Shown here: piece by piece, positions 46,401 to 54,158 of the stretch | Position numbering within the stretch: position 1 is the stretch's first letter | Layout: every line of letters starts with the position of its first letter | From: Bursaphelenchus xylophilus | Taxonomy: Eukaryota; Nematoda; Chromadorea; Rhabditida; Aphelenchoididae | NCBI GenBank assembly: GCA_904066235.2 | Contig: CAJFCV020000005.1 | Location: 11,279,501 to 11,343,500 of the forward strand | DNA length: 64,000 bases | Direction of reading: 5' to 3' | Made by a program: the position numbers and the translations under genes | Notes under the pieces: model-generated | Told to the model about the DNA's origin: nothing | The model's database searches: none | What the model saw: the letters and a program-made list of their open reading frames with translations, nothing else

Positions 46401-49400
46401 GGTTCCGGGGCCTTTCTCGTTGTTCACGCAGGTCCCACCGTTCTGACAATCGGCGTGCGTGCCTTTGATCATGGCGCATTCGTCGAAGCGCTTTTCGCAG
46501 TGAGGACCCTGGAGATTTGCAAGAAAAAGTTTGTATACAGTAGGGGACTTGATCCAGTGGTAAAAGACGTACCATTTTGCATCCGGGAAGTATCAAAAAT
46601 GTGGCAAACTACCTCCAAGTGAAAAACCTCCGATTTCAAAAGCGCGCCCGCTCTTTTTGTGAGGAAAAAGAGCGCGTCCTTCAAAACGAAATTTTTTTGC
46701 TTGGAGAAGAAAGTATTTTGCCACATTTTTAATGCTTCCCGAATGCAAAATGGTACGTTTTTTGCTACTGGATCGGGCCCGTTTTTATTAGCAAGGAACG
46801 TACTTCTATGGAGTTGCAGGGCGAGACATATATCAACTAATCGCAAAATGTATCTGATTCAGAACGTGTTAAAATTAGCTGCCCAATTTTGGTTAAGGGC
46901 GAAAAAACCCTCAGCACTTTTCTCGCAGCACCACGCAAATGCTTTTTTTGACCACGTTTTTACCAATTCAAAAGCTTTGTTTTGAGCTAAAATAAACCCT
47001 GGCATCTTGACAAGTCTTACAATGTAAAATTTTATTATTGCTACACCTATATAAATTAGTAGTTCCAATATAAAAAATGGGAATTTGCGTGGTGTTGCGA
47101 GAAAAGTTCTGACAAGGGCTCGGCAAAACCCGTCCCCTGGTTTCTTCTTGAAACATATACCATTTGAAAAAGCGCAAAAAACTGGTCTAGGATCACCTTC
47201 AATTAGCTGCTAAGATTCACTTACGTGCTAGCTAGCGAACTTTTTTTCAAAATTCCCAATTAGACTTTGGGAACCTTTTCTTCTGAGATGCCAACGAGAT
47301 CGAATAATCACTTTTCATACAAATATTAATCACCTATGACATTGGAGGCTTCAATCAAGATCAAAAAACATAAAGTTTTTCCCGAGCTTGAAACTCTCAG
47401 GTCGATGCCCTCAACGAGTGATTAGGCGATGTTTTAGGTCTTCTCGCCCGAGACATACTAGGAGGTTTTAAACATGTATACCGTTTTCAGGCTCGTTTTT
47501 CACGTACTGCCCGTAAATGGGCATTCCTGGCAAAAAATATTAAAGCCGTTGAAAGTTTCAACCATCTTGGGTGCCCACTGCAGGGTCAAAGACACCTGTA
47601 TCACAAAAAATTTAAAAACCTGTCGATTTTTCTAGTAAAACAAATCTAGGGTACCCCAAAAATCAATATAAAATTAAAGCTACATGCTAGCCTTCTTCAT
47701 TCCATAATAGCCAAAAAAATCCAAAAATTCAAAAAGGGATTCGAACCTGGTCCGCAGGTCCTCCTTGTAGAGCGCCTTACCCCACTAGGCCACCGAAGCA
47801 CTGCTTCGCCGTGCTTTTGATATCGATTCCTTTTGTTTTGTTGAAAGAAGGGTGAGACTGGCTTAGAAGTAAAAAATGCTCGCTAGCTAGTATGTAAGAG
47901 AATCTTAGCAGCTAATTAAAGGTGATTCTAGACCAGTTTTTTGCGCTCTTTCAAATGGTATATGTTTCAAGAAGAAACCAGGGGACGAGGTTTTGCCGAG
48001 CCCTTGTGAGGGGTTTTTTCGCCCTTACAAGCCAAAATTGGGCAGCTAATTTTTACACATTCTGAATCATAACAATTTCGCGATTTTTGATATATATTTC
48101 GACCTGTAACTCCACACCCCATTGAAGTACTTCCCTTGTAAAAAAACACATTTTTCATCTAATTTTTCACCTTCCCCAAACCTACCTCCATGTGCGGCGG
48201 GCATAAACAATGAAACGCGGCGAACAAGTCCAAGCAAGTTCCCCCATTTTGGCATGGTTTATCATCGCATTCGTTCGTTTTCATCAACTTGTACAGCCGA
48301 TCCACCTGCTTGTTCAGTGTGTACATGAGTTGCCGGATTCGCCGCTGATTCGATCCTCGCGCTCGTGAGGCATTGAATTTTTTGAACTGCTCCTCTAGGC
48401 TGATCTGTTTGGCTCGCGTTACAACCAGCATCCCTTTGAGCACCGAGAACTGCCGCTCCATGACAGCTTTTTGGACCTTCGACGAAGCGGATTCCGCGCC
48501 ATTCGAGCGGATTTGGCTTCTCAGGAATGCAATGTCCTCCTGGAATTTTTATTTTTATTTTGGTCGAGAGTTAAGAATTTTGTTTGTAATGTGGCGTAAA
48601 GTCTTTTCGGGCCAACCACAGTTTGGGTTTCCTCGATTTGCGCTCATGGCGATGGCTTGGAGAAGGCTTTACTAAGTTGCAAATTTTTCTCTTTTATATG
48701 TCACAATAACCCAGGGTGAAAAAGAAATGGTATATAGTTCAGTGGGGTACCTGATCCAGTGTCAAAAAACGTACCATTTTGCATCTAGGAAGTATCAAAA
48801 ATGTGACAAAATGCTTCCCTCTCCAAGTGATAACACTTCGTTTTGAAGGGTTTTCGCTCACAAAAAGAGCGGGCGCGCTTTTGAGGGGTTTTTTACTTGG
48901 AGAGCGAGGTATTTTGCCACATTTTTGATACTTTTCGGATGCAAAATGGTACGTTTATTTGCCACTGGATCACTGTAATGCTAAAGTTGGAAAAAAGTGG
49001 ACATATTGCAAGTCTCGCCAATACTCCGTCGAGCCTTCGCCAAGTCACTGCCGAGCATAAAACGGCTCGCAGCCTTGTGAGAAGTTCGATTTCAATTTTA
49101 AATATTTCTATTATTTTCTAGACAATTTTTCTCATTTTTTGAAAAAAAATAAAAATTTTGTTTTTTTCAAAGAAAAAATGAAAAAAAATTTCCCAAAGTC
49201 AAAATAATTTGCATATTTCCCAAAAAAAAGTCACGTACTCCCCTCAAAATCCTCTCATTTCCCCCATTCGCCGCTCATTCATCCTTTGCTTGCTCGTTGC
49301 GTCCCGGCTGCTGATCCCCGACCATGCCCATCCCCGACGGAGACTACGAAAAGGGCAAAAAAGTGTTCAAGCAGCGCTGCGCACAATGCCACGAGATCAC

Positions 49401-52400
49401 CTCGTTGGGCACCAAGACCGGTCCCACGCTGAACGGAGTCATTGGCCGGAAGAGCGGAATGGTCGCTGGATTCGAGTATTCCGCCGCCAACAAAAACAAG
49501 GTGAGGGGGTTTGGGGAGTTCTTGGACTTTTTTTGGGGAGCTATGTTTTTTGGGGCTTGAATGATTTGGGGTATGGAAAAAGTACCGCAGATTGGCCACC
49601 ATCCCTAACCGCCAATCTAAATTTAGGCTAACCCTGGACTAAGCCTTAGCCTGGAGAACGTTCCATTGTATAAAATGTCCCAAAATTTCCTGAGCGCCTT
49701 TTGCAATTCCCTAAAATTTTTGATTTTTTTGTATGATGGCCAATCTGCGGATCTTTTACCTGGGGTTTAAAGATCTGGTAAAAGTTCCTTATTTTGGCCA
49801 CAACTTATAACTTTGCGGAAACTGGTCGGAATTAGCTCAAATTTAGCGTGCACGCTCAGTTTATCGTTGTCAATGCCCGGACAGTGGATTTAGTTAGTGA
49901 GGTACCTTCTTTTTTACGTACCATCTTACCCTTCAAAAACGGCCGCAGCCTGTGATTTTACACTTTATACGATGAAACATGTCCGGAACTAAACTTATTG
50001 CCTCTGTATGGAACTAAATGAGTCGTCACAGCCTTCGTAGGTACCCTTAAAACTATAGAGCTATTATAGTAATTCAGTGCCAGCTAGGTCGAAGCGTTTT
50101 TTCCTAACTTTAGTGCCCAAGCTTGGGCGCAGTTCGCGGGGTACCTTTGTTGTGGCCAAAATAAGGAACTTTTTCCGAGATGAGGAGTTTTTGAAATTGA
50201 AAGATATCATAAATTTACTAGTCAAGTGCCCTTCATCTATCATTTCAATTTATGAAAGTTTTAGCCTGCGTTTTGCAGGCGCAGCTGAGATATTCATCGG
50301 TCTTTGCCGCCGACAGTATGCGCAACGTGGGGAGCGGTCAGAGTGAAAAGCAGTTTTAAGCCATATCTTTGCCAGTTTCGCGCAGAAAAAAATGTTTTTT
50401 GAAGAAAAATTACCCTGTACTGTAGAAATAGACAAGGTACTTTTCATGCCGAAATTCGAAAAAGTGCCGCATTTTTTGCTGACTTTCGAGCTAAAAATCT
50501 CGGTTGTTTCTGCAAAGTGCGAGCTAAGAAGCTCGCATCTGTTTTAGGAAAAATTGATCTGAATTTTTGCCACTTTTCATTAGATGCTAGTTGAATTTTT
50601 TGACAAAAAAAAATCAAATTTCAAAATAAAAAAAACCGATAATTTTTGTCAGCAAAAAATCGTCTCTCCTCAAAAATTTCATTTCCCAAATTTTTATCAC
50701 CAAAAAGCAGAGTGAATCCCCGAAATCCGGCTCGAAAAGTGCAGATTGAACGTGAACAAACAATGTCATCATCCCCAATTTTCTCTTTTCCCTTTCGAGG
50801 CCAATTCCCATAAGCCAAAATGTGCGCCCTTGTAGCTCAGTGGTTTCAGAGCGTCGGTCTTGTAAACCGAAGGTCCAAGGTTCGAATCCTTGCTGGGGCA
50901 ATCCTTTTTGGCGGGTTTCGGGGATCTCAGGGGTTGAGAAATGATGGCAGAGGGGCCATAATTTTTGTTTGATATTTGTAGATGATCTGGGGAATTGAAA
51001 AATCGAATTTTGCGCCTTTTATGGTCATAAAAATTTCATTTTTGGTATTTTGTCCCCGAAAACCCCAAATTTTCCCTTTTTTGATTTCAGATTTTTTTCA
51101 TAAAGTGCATGGACATTTTTCACTTTATGATTCTATTTTGCACAGTGCATTTTGAACCTTTTCCCACGCTTGTCGCCAACGCACAGTGCATTTTTTTTCT
51201 TTTTGCACCGTGCAAACCTCATGAAAGCCGTTTGCACGGTGCAAATTCCGCCGCAGCGACAAGAATTGAAACTTTTTGTCGCAGCGATGCTTTACCGCAC
51301 AGTGCAAAAACCAAAAAAGAAAATGAAGTGCACAGTGCAAGATGAGGGTTTTGTACACGGTGCGGGACGTGACAAATGTCCATGCACTTTATGAAAATGA
51401 CAAAATCAGTCCGTCGGGAAAATAATGTGCCCTCTGGCGCATCGAAAATCACATCGCCGCTGGGGATGGATGATCCATGCACTTTATGAAAATACTATTA
51501 TTAAAACATCAAAACATAGTAATGTTCTAATTTTAGGGAGTGACCTGGACCAAGGACACTTTGTTCGAGTACCTGGCCGACCCCAAGAAGTACATCCCGG
51601 GCACGAAAATGGTGTTCGCCGGCCTCAAAAAGGAAAAGGAACGCGCCGATTTGATCAAGTACATTGAAGTCGAGGGAGCCAAGCCTGCTTCGTAAACCTG
51701 TCGTTTTCGGTTGTTTTTGATAGTAAATTTTGCGATGAAGTTATTTGATATTGATTTTTTAAGGAAAAAATAAAAAAAAATTCGATTTAAAAAAAATTTT
51801 TTCCGAAAAAAATAAAAAATTTTGATTGCAATTTAAAAACGTTGAAAAATGCGTCAGAGTCATTTTAAAATAAAACTAAAATGTCGTAAAAACAAATTGC
51901 CCCAGCAAGGATTCGAACCTTGGACCTTCGGTTTACAAGACCGACGCTCTGAAACCACTGAGCTACGAGGGCGCGGGCTCAGCTCCCGGAGGAAGACGCT
52001 CTTTCCGAATGGGGACTTCCAAATCTCGGGCCTTAATTATGCGTTTGGACTGGGTTTTGTATTTTTTGTTGTTGTATTACGCTTGCCTACTATTCGTTTC
52101 ATAAAGTTCGTAGACTTTTTCGGCTTTTTTTCGCATGAACAGTGCATGTTACACGACGCGATCCTTCTCGAAACATTTTTCACTGCGCAATTTCTTTTCG
52201 TATGTCTAAAATTGAGGTTGACTCCGTTGAGAAAAGCTTGCGTTGCTGCGATATTCGATATTGCACTTGCACAGTGCAAAAGGTCAAATGCACGCCGCGA
52301 AAGGTTTTTGCACGGTGCGGCCCAGGACAAAAAGTCTACACACTTTTGAAAATTCGTAGTATTTTCTTATATTTTCTATACTGATCAGTCTGTCGGGAAA

Positions 52401-53889
52401 ATAATGGTGACAATTCTGTCGGGAAAATAATGATGTCGCATCGAAAATCGCATCGCCGCCGAGAAAAAAAATTTTGTCGCGAAAAAATCCAGTTGCTTTT
52501 CACTTCAGCGACACAATTGGGGTAGCCAGATTCAGCTCATTATTTTCCCGACAGACTGATACTACGCTTTTTGGAATACGATAATATACCATATTTTGCA
52601 CAGTGCGTTCCGTCTTTTCCGCAGAACGAAGCTGCGAAGAATCCACATTATTTTCCCGACAGACTCATAATCGTGGCAAAAAGTTCGTAAAATTTATCGC
52701 GGCCAAAATTCTGCTGCTCTCTGAAAAAAATGACTTGTCGTGGCGAAAAGTTGGAAGAAAATAAATATGCACTGTGCAAATGGTGTTTTTGGGTCAAACC
52801 GCACTGTGCAAGGCATTTTTCCGCCATTTTTACCGCGACGCGCCAAAACCGCACTGTGAAATTTCTCAGGATGTTTTGTCTTGGGTACCAGTCGCGCCAT
52901 AAAGTCCGTAGAATTTTTTTCGCCGACGTCGCGGGTGCAATCGCCGAAAAGTGCATGTCGCTAGTGCAAAAACGGGGAATCGCACGGCAACCCAGGGAGT
53001 CTCCCGCCTCGTTTCGGCGCTTCGCCCACCTAGTATCGGTTGAATTCAAACGAAATGTCAAAAGTGAATTTTTCGCGTGGTTTTCGAAAAAATATTTTTT
53101 CGGAATCATTTTATTTCTTTTGCGAATTTTGACACTTCGTTTGGACGAAATTCAAAAGTGGGTGGGAGACATTTTTGTTCTATTTTGGGTTGCCGTGAAT
53201 CGCCGCGGTGCGTGCGAAAAAAAAATGGTTGAATGCACTGTGCAAAATTCTACGGACTTTATGTTGCGCCTAGCATTAGCCGCGGAAAAAAGTCCTGGGA
53301 ATTTTCTGCGACTCTGCACTGTGCATGAACCCGAAAAGTGCTTTTGCACAGTGCAATGAGTGCGACGGAATTTGGGGGCCGCGAGAAATTCCCAGAACTT
53401 TTTCCCGCGACTAGTATTAGTTTCAGAATAAGCCTTATCAGTCTGTCGGGAAAATAATGAGCATCGAAAATCGCATCGCCGCCAATACAATAAATTTTGT
53501 CGCGGAAAAATCCAATTGTTTTTCTCTTCAGCGACGCGATCGCCGCAGCGACAGAGCGCTCATTATTTTCCCGACAGACTGATAAATCTCCATAAACACT
53601 ATTAAACACTTACTCTACTCGGAATATCCAAGATATTCAAATTGTGGAAGAAGATACCACCATCATCACCAACATCAAACGTGATGTTTCGCCGAATCCC
53701 GGCGCGGAAATGCATATTCCCATTGAGCAGGATGAGTCGAGAACGGGTCTCCAAGTTGTTGGACACAACAATGTCATTGTTTTTCTCGACATGTTTTACC
53801 GTTCGGTCCGAATCCAGACCCCTTCCATCGCTGTTGTCGTCGGCGGAGGCGAGATGGAGTAACAGCAAAAAAAGGCCAAAAGTCCTCAT
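19465..53889 (-). CDS. CUBN: Cubilin-like giant EGF/CUB protein (47 exons)
   Basis: Predicted 4103-residue extracellular protein, the worm counterpart of cubilin (human 3623 residues, 8 EGF plus 27 CUB), an endocytic receptor for diverse ligands. Order: signal peptide ([16 protein letters not shown], residues 1-16); an N-terminal segment with a helical stretch in exon 2 like cubilin's trimerising region; eight EGF-like domains (about residues 180-520), two with calcium-binding DIDEC/DINEC starts; then about 26 CUB modules to the C terminus. There is no transmembrane helix; in vertebrates cubilin is held by amnionless. All 47 exons sum to 12312 nt with every phase consistent, and no frameshift or stop was met. 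The start at 53889 is set by the signal peptide. Intron 1 (5074 nt) holds the cytochrome c gene and two tRNAs; intron 35 holds a small membrane protein gene, both on the plus strand. Exon lists are in the four block entries. Confidence 0.88.
19739..19980. repeat. Pal-A repeat in cubilin intron 46
   Basis: Palindrome between CTACAGTGAGGAACCTG and CCGCCACTCTA. It is followed at 20000-20140 by a Rep-E fragment (AGACCGCTCTCCGCATTCTG). Confidence 0.75.
21034..21196. repeat. GCACTGTGC-bearing hairpin in cubilin intron 44
   Basis: Ends AGTCGCTGGAGTGATTTT / AAATCACTCCAGAGAC are inverted repeats. Inside are GCACTGTGCGAAAA, CACGGTGCAAAA and GCACTGTGCAAAATG. It is related to Pal-D by its internal motif but has different ends; 54601-54805 is a second member. 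Confidence 0.6.
21541..21782. repeat. Pal-A repeat in cubilin intron 43
   Basis: Left outer end missing; the inner palindrome and the right end (GCCACTGGATCAGGTCTCCC) are intact. A Rep-E fragment precedes it from about 21350. Confidence 0.7.
22710..23195. repeat. Diverged Pal-F repeat in cubilin intron 40
   Basis: Left arm remnant (CTTCTATGTGTTATGGAATTACAG) and a well-kept right arm (GCGTGGTGTTCCAAAAGTTC to ACTCCATACCCCATAGAAG). About 270 bp of the middle is unlike other Pal-F copies. Confidence 0.55.
24615..25235. repeat. Rep-E copy split by a mariner fragment
   Basis: Starts TTACAGGGGAAGTACCCCAA, with GACGCTCAGATTTTGATGAA. It is interrupted at 24738-24925 and resumes GAGATTTTTAGATCGAAAGT. 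It lies in cubilin intron 37. Confidence 0.7.
24738..24925 (+). mobile_element. 5' end fragment of a mariner-family element
   Basis: Begins TTAGGTTGATGCATGATTAT, like the terminal repeats of cecropia/Hsmar-type mariners. About 110 bp later comes an open stretch reading [20 protein letters not shown], closely like the start of mariner transposases. The element then stops and the host Rep-E resumes. GAGATTTTTA is present on both sides of the insert. It is a dead remnant of one end. Confidence 0.65.
25348..25584. repeat. Pal-A repeat in cubilin intron 37
   Basis: Right end normal (GCCGCTGGCTCAGGTCCCCACTGT), left outer end degraded. Confidence 0.7.
25968..26420. repeat. Rep-E copy in cubilin intron 36
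   Basis: From CTTATTTTAAAGGGGAGGTG to GGGGTTCTTCCCTTGTTAGT; carries the GCGTACTCTCTCGGCGGCAA block. Another partial unit starts at 26425. Confidence 0.65.
26549..26692. repeat. Pal-C repeat in cubilin intron 36
   Basis: Left outer CAGTCTG missing (starts CTGTCGGGAAAATAATGAGC), right end complete. Confidence 0.75.
27310..27440. repeat. Small palindrome with pogo/Tigger-like ends
   Basis: Ends AAAACCTCTGTATAACGAA and TTGTTATAGAGAGGTTTT are imperfect inverted repeats. Similar CCTCxxTATAACGA ends are seen in pogo-type elements. Single copy in the window. Confidence 0.4.
27549..28656 (+). CDS. Small single-pass membrane protein nested in cubilin intron 35
   Basis: Three exons, 27549-27572, 27646-27922 and 28574-28656, join in frame to 127 residues on the strand opposite to cubilin. 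Exon 1 is only 24 nt (MADYAHYF). Residues about 20-45 form one hydrophobic helix ([20 protein letters not shown]), followed by a basic patch and an acidic, tyrosine-rich tail ([18 protein letters not shown]). There is no cleavable signal, so a type II or III membrane protein is likely. An AATAAA lies at 28689-28694. Coding GC is higher than in the intron around it. I do not recognise a family. Intron 2 contains a Pal-G repeat. The gene is supported by coherent splice sites and composition only. Confidence 0.65.
28056..28421. repeat. Pal-G TIR repeat, copy 1
   Basis: Ends AAAGTTCCTTATTCTGGCCA / TGGCCAGAATAAGGAACTTT. The inside (GCCCGGACAGTGGATTTAGT, ACGATGAGACCTGTCCGGAA) is shared along its length with 49781-50171. 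About 366 bp, non-coding. Confidence 0.8.
29407..29659. repeat. Pal-A repeat in cubilin intron 33
   Basis: Full palindrome, TACAGTAGGGGACCTG to GTCCCCGCTGTA. Confidence 0.8.
33560..33790. repeat. Pal-F fragment in cubilin intron 22
   Basis: Carries GATTCAGAACATGCAAAAAT and AGCTGCCCAATTTTGGTTTG of Pal-F, then an unrelated short inverted repeat (CCACGAAAAGACGAG / CCGTGGATCTTTTCGTG). Confidence 0.55.
34302..34451. repeat. Pal-C repeat in cubilin intron 19
   Basis: Both ends present (CAGTTTGTCGGGAAAATAAT; TTTATTTTCTCGACAGACTG). A single Pal-C end also occurs at 33154-33180 in intron 23. Confidence 0.75.
36558..36716. repeat. Pal-C repeat in cubilin intron 13
   Basis: Complete copy, followed directly by a Pal-D copy (36723-36868) and then Pal-A (36874-37137): three families end to end in one intron. 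Confidence 0.8.
36723..36868. repeat. Pal-D repeat, short copy
   Basis: TTTTCATAAAGTGCATGGAC at the left, CTTCACTTTATGAAAATACC at the right; inside CATGCACCG and CATGGTGCGG variants. Confidence 0.65.
36874..37137. repeat. Pal-A repeat in cubilin intron 13
   Basis: Palindrome from TTGACGGACCTGATCTCG to CGTTTGTCACTGTA. Confidence 0.75.
37793..38150. repeat. Rep-E copy in cubilin intron 11
   Basis: Starts AAGGGAAGACGCCAAGTGCT, with CTCAGATTTTGATGAAACTT; ends TGCGATACTTCCCCTGT. The middle differs from other copies (GTTGTCCGAACCTCAAGCAT). Confidence 0.6.
38579..39173. repeat. Pal-C / Pal-D / Pal-C stack in cubilin intron 9
   Basis: Pal-C 38579-38727, Pal-D 38738-39025 (six or more GCACTGTGC-type motifs) and Pal-C 39027-39173 lie edge to edge. 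Together they make up almost the whole intron. Confidence 0.75.
40374..41604. mobile_element. 1231-bp TIR element with TA target duplication
   Basis: Perfect 28-bp terminal inverted repeats beginning CAGGGTGACCCAAAATAACG and flanked by TA on both sides (40372-40373 and 41605-41606). This is the insertion mark of Tc1/mariner-type transposons. Internal open frames are short and none shows transposase motifs, so it is a non-autonomous derivative. It lies in cubilin intron 7. Confidence 0.8.
42532..43040. repeat. Tandem duplication with ATCGTATAACATGTC and CCTCTTCGTTT repeats
   Basis: Two diverged units of about 250 bp start at 42532 and 42782 (AAAAATAGGTGTGACATTTT). Each has two copies of ATCGTATAACATGTC. 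The right side ends in five short repeats of CCTCTTCGTTT or CCTCTTCGG between 42710 and 43040. It lies in cubilin intron 5. Confidence 0.7.
43691..44311. repeat. Pal-A repeat interrupted by a 360-bp insertion
   Basis: The palindrome runs normally to about 43913 (GATGCAAAATAGTA). It is then broken by GC-rich unrelated sequence to about 44276 and ends with CCACTGGATCAGGTCCGCCA. The insert has a TATAAATA-like stretch (GGATAAATATACTTGCTATA) and no visible inverted ends. Confidence 0.65.
44934..45197. repeat. Two Pal-C copies, one truncated
   Basis: A left part at 44934-45045 contains a GCACTGTGC motif, and a complete copy lies at 45049-45197. They share the same variant start (GGGAAAATAATGAGCACCCT). 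Confidence 0.65.
45285..45480 (+). mobile_element. tRNA-derived SINE-like unit 1
   Basis: The head resembles a degraded tRNA: TAGTCGAGTGGTTAGTGCGC at the A-box position and GCGAGTTCGATTTCGGTTG at the B-box position about 45 bp later. A non-tRNA tail follows (GACAAAAAGACGCTGATTCC and on). The arms do not fold into a cloverleaf, which argues against a working tRNA. Confidence 0.45.
45550..45706. repeat. Pal-C repeat in cubilin intron 3
   Basis: Left end TTCTGTTGGGAAAATAATGA, right end complete; immediately followed by a Pal-D-like fragment with GCACAGTGC (45717-45790). Confidence 0.7.
46535..46780. repeat. Pal-A repeat in cubilin intron 2
   Basis: Palindrome from TACAGTAGGGGACTTG to TGCTACTGGATCGGGCCC, directly next to the Pal-F copy that follows. 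Confidence 0.75.
47113..48006. mobile_element. 894-bp TIR element inside Pal-F
   Basis: Inverted ends start CAAGGGCTCGGCAAAACC and match over about 130 bp (to GCTAGCTAGCGAAC on the left). A 3-bp TGA duplication flanks it. The inside contains a tRNA-like stretch but no transposase. Confidence 0.75.
47735..47801 (-). other. tRNA-like SINE head 2
   Basis: Minus strand reads GGTGGCCTAGTGGGGTAAGG (A-box) and CAGGTTCGAATCCC (B-box) at tRNA spacing. The anticodon and T arms do not pair well, so it is not a working tRNA; a T-rich run follows. Confidence 0.45.
48738..48977. repeat. Pal-A repeat in cubilin intron 1
   Basis: Palindrome with a slightly shortened centre; the right end is truncated (GCCACTGGATCACTGTA). 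Confidence 0.75.
49324..51695 (+). CDS. CYCS: Cytochrome c, nested in cubilin intron 1
   Basis: Mitochondrial intermembrane-space electron carrier between complexes III and IV. Exons 49324-49500 and 51537-51695 give 111 residues, the usual animal length. The heme-binding CAQCH motif is at residues 20-24; the axial methionine is in [11 protein letters not shown], and [10 protein letters not shown] and [11 protein letters not shown] are typical. It is close to C. elegans CYC-2.1, from memory of the family. The intron after NKNK is phase 0 and 2036 nt long. It contains a Pal-G, a Rep-E fragment, a tRNA-Thr gene, Pal-D and the start of a Pal-C. The gene runs opposite to its host. An AATAAA at 51769-51774 is the likely poly(A) signal. 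The residue that is His33 in horse is Asn here, at a variable position. Confidence 0.93.
49781..50171. repeat. Pal-G TIR repeat, copy 2
   Basis: Same ends and inside as the copy at 28056-28421, with an extra short block (CCAGCTAGGTCGAAGC). Lies in the cytochrome c intron. Confidence 0.8.
50255..50580. repeat. Rep-E fragment in the cytochrome c intron
   Basis: Inverted orientation: GCGTTTTGCAGGCGCAGCTG at the left, TCGGTTGTTTCTGCAAAGTG near the right. Confidence 0.55.
50826..50900 (+). tRNA. tRNA-Thr (anticodon TGT), copy 1
   Basis: Acceptor GCCCTTG pairs with CTGGGGC, with one G-U wobble and one U-U mismatch. The D arm is GCTC/GAGC, the anticodon stem TCGGT/ACCGA with loop CTTGTAA, and the T arm CAAGG/CCTTG with TTCGAAT. 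A-box TAGCTCAGTGG and B-box GGTTCGAATCC are intact, and a TTTTT terminator follows 4 nt later. It is in the cytochrome c intron, in the same direction. Confidence 0.8.
51098..51396. repeat. Pal-D repeat in the cytochrome c intron
   Basis: Complete ends (TTTTTCATAAAGTGCATGGAC; CCATGCACTTTATGAAAATG) around at least seven GCAC-x-GTGC motifs. A Pal-C left end follows at 51407, then a second Pal-D right end at 51474-51497. Confidence 0.75.
51898..51972 (-). tRNA. tRNA-Thr (anticodon TGT), copy 2, inverted
   Basis: Same 75-nt sequence as copy 1 except for one base in the acceptor (GCCCTCG). Cloverleaf and promoter boxes are intact; a TTTTT run follows on the minus strand. It lies 203 bp downstream of the cytochrome c stop on the opposite strand, in the same direction as the cubilin host gene. 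Confidence 0.8.
52095..52353. repeat. Pal-D repeat in cubilin intron 1
   Basis: Degraded ends (TTTCATAAAGTTCGTAGAC; GTCTACACACTTTTGAAAATT) with fewer GCACxGTGC motifs than other copies. Confidence 0.6.
52384..52563. repeat. Pal-C repeat with duplicated left end
   Basis: The left end CTGTCGGGAAAATAATG occurs twice (52389 and 52415), the right end once. A single right end is also at 52645-52672. Confidence 0.7.
52983..53197. repeat. Pal-J TIR repeat
   Basis: Ends CACGGCAACCC / GGGTTGCCGTG with continuing inverted arms (GAGTCTCCCGCC / GGTGGGAGAC; AATTCAAACGAAATGTCAAA / complement). A single end of the same type occurs at about 18646. Confidence 0.7.
53440..53584. repeat. Pal-C repeat 30 bp from cubilin exon 1
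   Basis: Complete copy (CAGTCTGTCGGGAAAATAATGAGC to GCTCATTATTTTCCCGACAG), just after the donor of exon 1. Confidence 0.8.
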
Positions 53890-54158
53890 AATGAGGGACT
53901 TTGGAAGATAATTTGAGAGTTCAGGGCTGTTTTTTGGGGTCTTGGAATTTTCTAAAATACGAAAATTTTTTTTTTTACAATTTCTTTTCAAAGTTCATTC
54001 TCGCTTAGACTTCGATGAACTCGGTATTAAATAAAATTTGTTTTTCTTTAGTTATATATTTGAGATTTTTAACTCGAAATTTACAAAAAAAAAATCTTTT
54101 TTGTTTCGAAAATTCTGAAGCTAATTTTTTCAAAAAAATGTGAAATTGAAAAGAGTCG

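Larger units (their letters stand above)
46795..48136. repeat. Pal-F palindrome split by a TIR element
   Basis: Pal-F is a 570-bp palindrome (arms about 270 bp) with ends GTACTTCTATGGGGTATGGA and complement; the arms include GATTCAGAATATGTAAAAAT and TGTTGCGAGAAAAGTTCTGA. Here its right arm is cut at 47112 by an 894-bp element and resumes at 48007. Confidence 0.75.
44339..53889 (-). other. CUBN: Cubilin block 1: signal peptide, coiled region, EGF domains (exons 1-4)
   Basis: Exons 53614-53889, 48186-48539, 46088-46508, 44339-44863. Exon 1 ends [14 protein letters not shown]. Exon 2 continues [14 protein letters not shown], a segment like the one preceding the EGFs in vertebrate cubilin, and ends in the first EGF ([14 protein letters not shown]). 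Exon 3 has three EGFs, one with the calcium motif DIDEC. Exon 4 starts with DINEC and has the remaining four, ending [12 protein letters not shown]. The donor of exon 4 (AAAG|GTAAAG) joins the first CUB. Confidence 0.85.

Noticed and set aside
47735..47801. A working tRNA gene
   Set aside because: A and B boxes are present, but the anticodon and T arms do not pair; a SINE head fits better.
51849..52349. Frame containing [20 protein letters not shown]
   Set aside because: This is translation across the tRNA-Thr gene, a familiar false ORF; another occurs at 50614-50901.
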